64,000 nucleotides of DNA from JAGXQV01 sp964451375 (GTDB lineage Bacteria > Pseudomonadota > Gammaproteobacteria > Burkholderiales > Sulfuricellaceae), in the NCBI GenBank assembly GCA_964451375.1, contig CAYVIN010000008.1, positions 1-64,000 on the forward strand, written 5' to 3'. Below the pieces are notes generated by a model. That model did no database searches. It saw only the letters and a program-made list of their open reading frames with translations, and was not told the origin of the DNA. Positions 61,705 through 64,000 of this stretch are shown here, one piece after another (the stretch's first letter is position 1; each line of letters starts with the position of its first letter). The translations under genes and the position numbers were made by a program.

Positions 61705-62679
61705 ATGCCGAATTCCTCCCCGAAAATCGCCCACCCACTGCCATCCGCGCTACGCAGCCGCGCGGGTTGGGTGCGCTGGCTGGAGATGCGCCGCCCGGCG
61801 CAACCGCACGTGCATCAGATCGAGCCAACCAATCATTGCCCCTACACTTGCGTGATGTGTCCACGCACGGAGCGGATGACTCGCCCGCTGGGCTTCATGG
61901 ACATGGCGCTCTACACCCGCTTGATCGAGGAAATCGCCGGTTTCGCGGAGCCGCAGCGCGCCAGGGAAATCGAGTTGTACCACTTCGGCGAATCGCTGCT
62001 TCATCCCGAACTCGAAAGCATGGTCGCGCAAGCCGCCGGGCGCGGCTTGCGGGTAGCGTTATCGGTAAATGCCCCGCATCTCACTCCGGCACACGCGGAA
62101 AAACTGCTCGCCGCCGGGGCGCACAAGCTGATCGTCTCCCTCGACGGTCACGACGATGCCAGTTACCGCGCCGTCCGGGGACGGGTGGCCTCGTTCGAAA
62201 CGGCGCAAACCAATCTCGCCGCCCTCGCACAATTGCTCAAAACCATGCCCCGTCACGGCGAAGTCGTAGTGCGCAGCATTGCTTTCAACGCCAACCAGGC
62301 GAGCATTGAGCCGATCCGCAGCCTCACCGAAGGGCTCGGGCTAAGCGCCGAAATCCGCCAGTTTTTCCCGTGGACACACGCCGAACTCACCGAATTGGGC
62401 GACTACCAGCGCCTCCCGCCGCTGATGCCCTGCCCTTTCCCCTGGCAATACCTGGTAGTGCAGTGGGATGGCCGGGTCGTACCGTGCTGCCGAGACTACA
62501 ACGCGGTCAACGTGATGGGCGACACGAATCACCAGACGCTACGGGAAATATGGAATGGCGAGCGCTATGCGGCATTCCGCGAAGCCCACGCCAATGCGGA
62601 TTTTCAGGGCAATCCGATCTGCCGGGAGTGTATGGGGATTTACGGGAAAAACGAGCTACTCCCTCAGGCATCCCAATAA
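61705..62679 (+). CDS. Radical SAM protein with SPASM-type C-terminus
   Basis: A 324-residue protein. CxxxCxxC is in NHCPYTCVMCP, binding the radical-SAM [4Fe-4S] cluster. The TIM-barrel part includes LYHFGESLLHPEL and LIVSLDGHDD. The C-terminal cysteines (VPCCRDYN, ICRECMG) match a SPASM/twitch auxiliary cluster. The reaction cannot be inferred; such enzymes often modify peptides or cofactors. ATG 61705 removes an uncharacteristic 44-residue extension. Confidence 0.88.
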   Translation: MPNSSPKIAHPLPSALRSRAGWVRWLEMRRPAQPHVHQIEPTNHCPYTCVMCPRTERMTRPLGFMDMALYTRLIEEIAGFAEPQRAREIELYHFGESLLHPELESMVAQAAGRGLRVALSVNAPHLTPAHAEKLLAAGAHKLIVSLDGHDDASYRAVRGRVASFETAQTNLAALAQLLKTMPRHGEVVVRSIAFNANQASIEPIRSLTEGLGLSAEIRQFFPWTHAELTELGDYQRLPPLMPCPFPWQYLVVQWDGRVVPCCRDYNAVNVMGDTNHQTLREIWNGERYAAFREAHANADFQGNPICRECMGIYGKNELLPQASQ

Positions 62680-62810
62680 ACAAACTGATTCCACTGCCCC
62701 GACAGGTACAAGAGGGCGAGGATGACCAGCCAATACCAGATCACTTGTATCCCGAGCGCCAGCCAGCGCGGCAGGAAGCGGATCAGCCAGCAATAGGGAA
62801 AGTATTCCAC
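62664..62810 (-). CDS. Small DltX-like membrane peptide downstream of MBOAT
   Basis: A 48-residue peptide starting at GTG 62810, with GAGG 8 bases upstream and 5 bases after the MBOAT stop. An amphipathic N-terminus is followed by one hydrophobic helix (about 18-38) and a C-terminal QFVYWDA. DltX, the small partner of the MBOAT protein DltB, has a similar size and layout and ends in FxYxxF, whose Tyr has been implicated as the acyl carrier. Here FVYWDA keeps the Phe and Tyr but ends in Ala. The alternative is a frame-shifted C-terminus of the MBOAT gene, but the ribosome site argues for a separate gene. Its end overlaps the radical SAM gene by 16 bases, tail to tail. Confidence 0.72.
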   Translation of the reverse strand: MEYFPYCWLIRFLPRWLALGIQVIWYWLVILALLYLSGQWNQFVYWDA

Positions 62811-62815
62811 GTTGT

Positions 62816-63907
62816 CTACCTCGTCAGCAGTGCGATGACCGGCGGCCCGGAAACCAGCCAGCCGAAGGCCTGGATACGCATGACGCCATCGTGCAGCGGG
62901 GCCGGGAGTCTCGTCAGCCCCAGCGTTGCGCCACGTTCGATCAGCCAGCGACACAAGGCGATGCCCAGCGCATGGTAAAGCCCCCACACCACGTAGTAGA
63001 GCGATGCTTCATGCCACAGGCCCATCACCAGCATGGCTGCCAGAATCGCCACGAAACGGCTGCGGGTGGCCGCAGCCACCGGAATGAACACGTAATCCTT
63101 GCACCACGAAGACAGCGTGATATGCCAGCGCTGCCAGAAGTCCACGAGGTTGCGCGCCTTGAGCGGGTAGTTGAAGTTTTCCTCGATGCGATAACCGAGC
63201 GCCAGCGCGAAGCCGATGGCGATATCGGAATAACCGCTGAACTGGGCGTACAGGGACAGCCAGTCGCGCGCCGAGCGCAGCCAGCTATCCCAGCCGCTAT
63301 CCAGAGCCAACAGGTCGATGCGGTTGGTGAGGTGCATATTCACCAGATAGCCGCCGACAAACAGCACTTTCACGTAGCCATACAGGGCGCGCTCCAGCCC
63401 CTGCCGGGTTTGCCCGGCGTCGAGGCGACGCCGCAGGGCTTGGCGCTGAAACTCGTGGATACGGTGGATCGGCCCGCTCAGCAGCACCGGCAGAAAAAAC
63501 TGGTAATGCAGGTAGTCGCGCAAGGTCACGCCTGCCGTTTGCCCCTTGAGGGATTCGAACAAAAAATGAATATGCCGGCACACCGCATACGCCAAGCCCA
63601 ACATTACCGGAACCCGTAATCCCTCCTCGTGCGCCAGCGGCCCGCTCAACCCCTGGTAGACCAGGAAAGCCGCTGCCAGCGCCGCCACGCCGCCGAGAAT
63701 TGCTCCCCCGCCACTGCGCTGCTGCGCCACGCGATACACCAGCAGCGATACCCCCCCCAGCAACAGCGCGGACCAGGGATCGGCGACGGTCAGGAACAAC
63801 GCGCTGCCAAGCGCGACAGCGTCCGCCTGAAAACGCGCGGGAGTCAGGCGCACCACTCCGCAAAGCGCCAGCAGCGCGACTAAAAACCAGGTATGAAGCA
63901 GCGTCAT
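62816..63907 (-). CDS. MBOAT family O-acyltransferase (DltB-like)
   Basis: A 363-residue inner-membrane protein with about ten helices. Conserved family blocks: LSGPIHRIHEF, FSGYSDIAIG, FWQRWHITLSSWCKDYVFIP and the catalytic His299 in GLWHEASLYYVVWGLYHALG. MBOAT proteins pass acyl or D-alanyl groups across the membrane to cell-surface polymers. The start overlaps the upstream SGNH-like stop (ATGA), and a small DltX-like gene follows. The acyl group and acceptor are unknown. Length is slightly short of the usual 380-480 residues. Confidence 0.92.
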   Translation of the reverse strand: MTLLHTWFLVALLALCGVVRLTPARFQADAVALGSALFLTVADPWSALLLGGVSLLVYRVAQQRSGGGAILGGVAALAAAFLVYQGLSGPLAHEEGLRVPVMLGLAYAVCRHIHFLFESLKGQTAGVTLRDYLHYQFFLPVLLSGPIHRIHEFQRQALRRRLDAGQTRQGLERALYGYVKVLFVGGYLVNMHLTNRIDLLALDSGWDSWLRSARDWLSLYAQFSGYSDIAIGFALALGYRIEENFNYPLKARNLVDFWQRWHITLSSWCKDYVFIPVAAATRSRFVAILAAMLVMGLWHEASLYYVVWGLYHALGIALCRWLIERGATLGLTRLPAPLHDGVMRIQAFGWLVSGPPVIALLTR

Positions 63908-64000
63908 GAAGCGCCCCCCAGTTTATACAGAAACCAGCGGGTAAAAACGCCACGCCCTTTGCTGTTGAGATGCGCCCGATCGCGAAAGTGGGCGGCGGGC
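63904..64000 (-). CDS. SGNH hydrolase-like / DltD-like protein, C-terminal end (partial)
   Basis: The frame enters from the right edge and ends at TGA 63906-63904, overlapping the MBOAT start. The visible 31 residues contain FRDRAHLNSKGRGVFTRW. The DxxHLN spacing is that of the catalytic Asp-His pair near the end of SGNH/GDSL hydrolases and DltD-like proteins. With MBOAT and the small peptide it forms an acyl-transfer module. Confidence 0.7.
   Translation of the reverse strand, partial: PAAHFRDRAHLNSKGRGVFTRWFLYKLGGAS

Overview
The window looks like the chromosome of a motile, environmental betaproteobacterium. The inference rests on relA, a lolC/lolD pair, comEC, a DUF2062 gene, a recJ-prfB neighbourhood with a frameshifted prfB, CHASE- and PAS-rich sensor kinases and a moderately GC-rich composition. 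No rRNA or universal marker gene is present, so the genus cannot be named from this sequence.

Left part (1-24.1 kb): a FliD-like protein, a free-standing CZB zinc-sensor protein and a chemoreceptor with a c-type haem motif come first, then tRNA-Arg(CCT). Next is a tight four-gene operon: TonB-type receptor, YfiR/DUF4154 protein, CHASE8 hybrid kinase and REC-GGDEF diguanylate cyclase. A 750-base repeat cluster separates it from housekeeping genes: relA, a soluble chemoreceptor with a C-terminal CZB domain, comEC, an M20 peptidase and a DUF2062 membrane protein. lolD and lolC follow, split by a PstI/BsuBI-type restriction-modification pair.

Middle part (24.1-52.7 kb): this is a dense block of signal transduction genes. 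On the minus strand a CHASE/PAS kinase, a second kinase, a single-domain receiver and a REC-PAS-GGDEF cyclase read towards lolC. On the plus strand, after a conserved phosphoglycerate-mutase-like gene, come a FIST sensor gene, a PAS hybrid kinase, two units of periplasmic solute-binding protein + hybrid kinase + receiver (one receiver carries HD-GYP, the other Hpt), and a second TonB receptor-YfiR-CHASE8 kinase operon ending in a cyclic-nucleotide-binding protein that overlaps recJ. The window holds seven histidine kinases, and none of the recognised receiver proteins has a DNA-binding output domain. The recognisable outputs are c-di-GMP synthesis (two), c-di-GMP hydrolysis (one), phosphotransfer and a cNMP-type domain.

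Right part (52.7-64 kb): recJ, a vapBC toxin-antitoxin pair, prfB with its programmed +1 frameshift, a HEAT/TPR/SEC-C protein, an exported ATP-dependent DNA ligase, a YkgJ-type cysteine-cluster protein, a DUF2252 protein (minus strand) and a radical SAM/SPASM protein. At the right edge, on the minus strand, are the end of an SGNH-like gene, an MBOAT acyltransferase and a 48-residue membrane peptide ending in an FxYxx motif. Together they resemble the DltD-DltB-DltX module of Gram-positive D-alanylation.

Several palindromic repeat families lie between genes. One of them runs directly into the start codon of a hybrid kinase.
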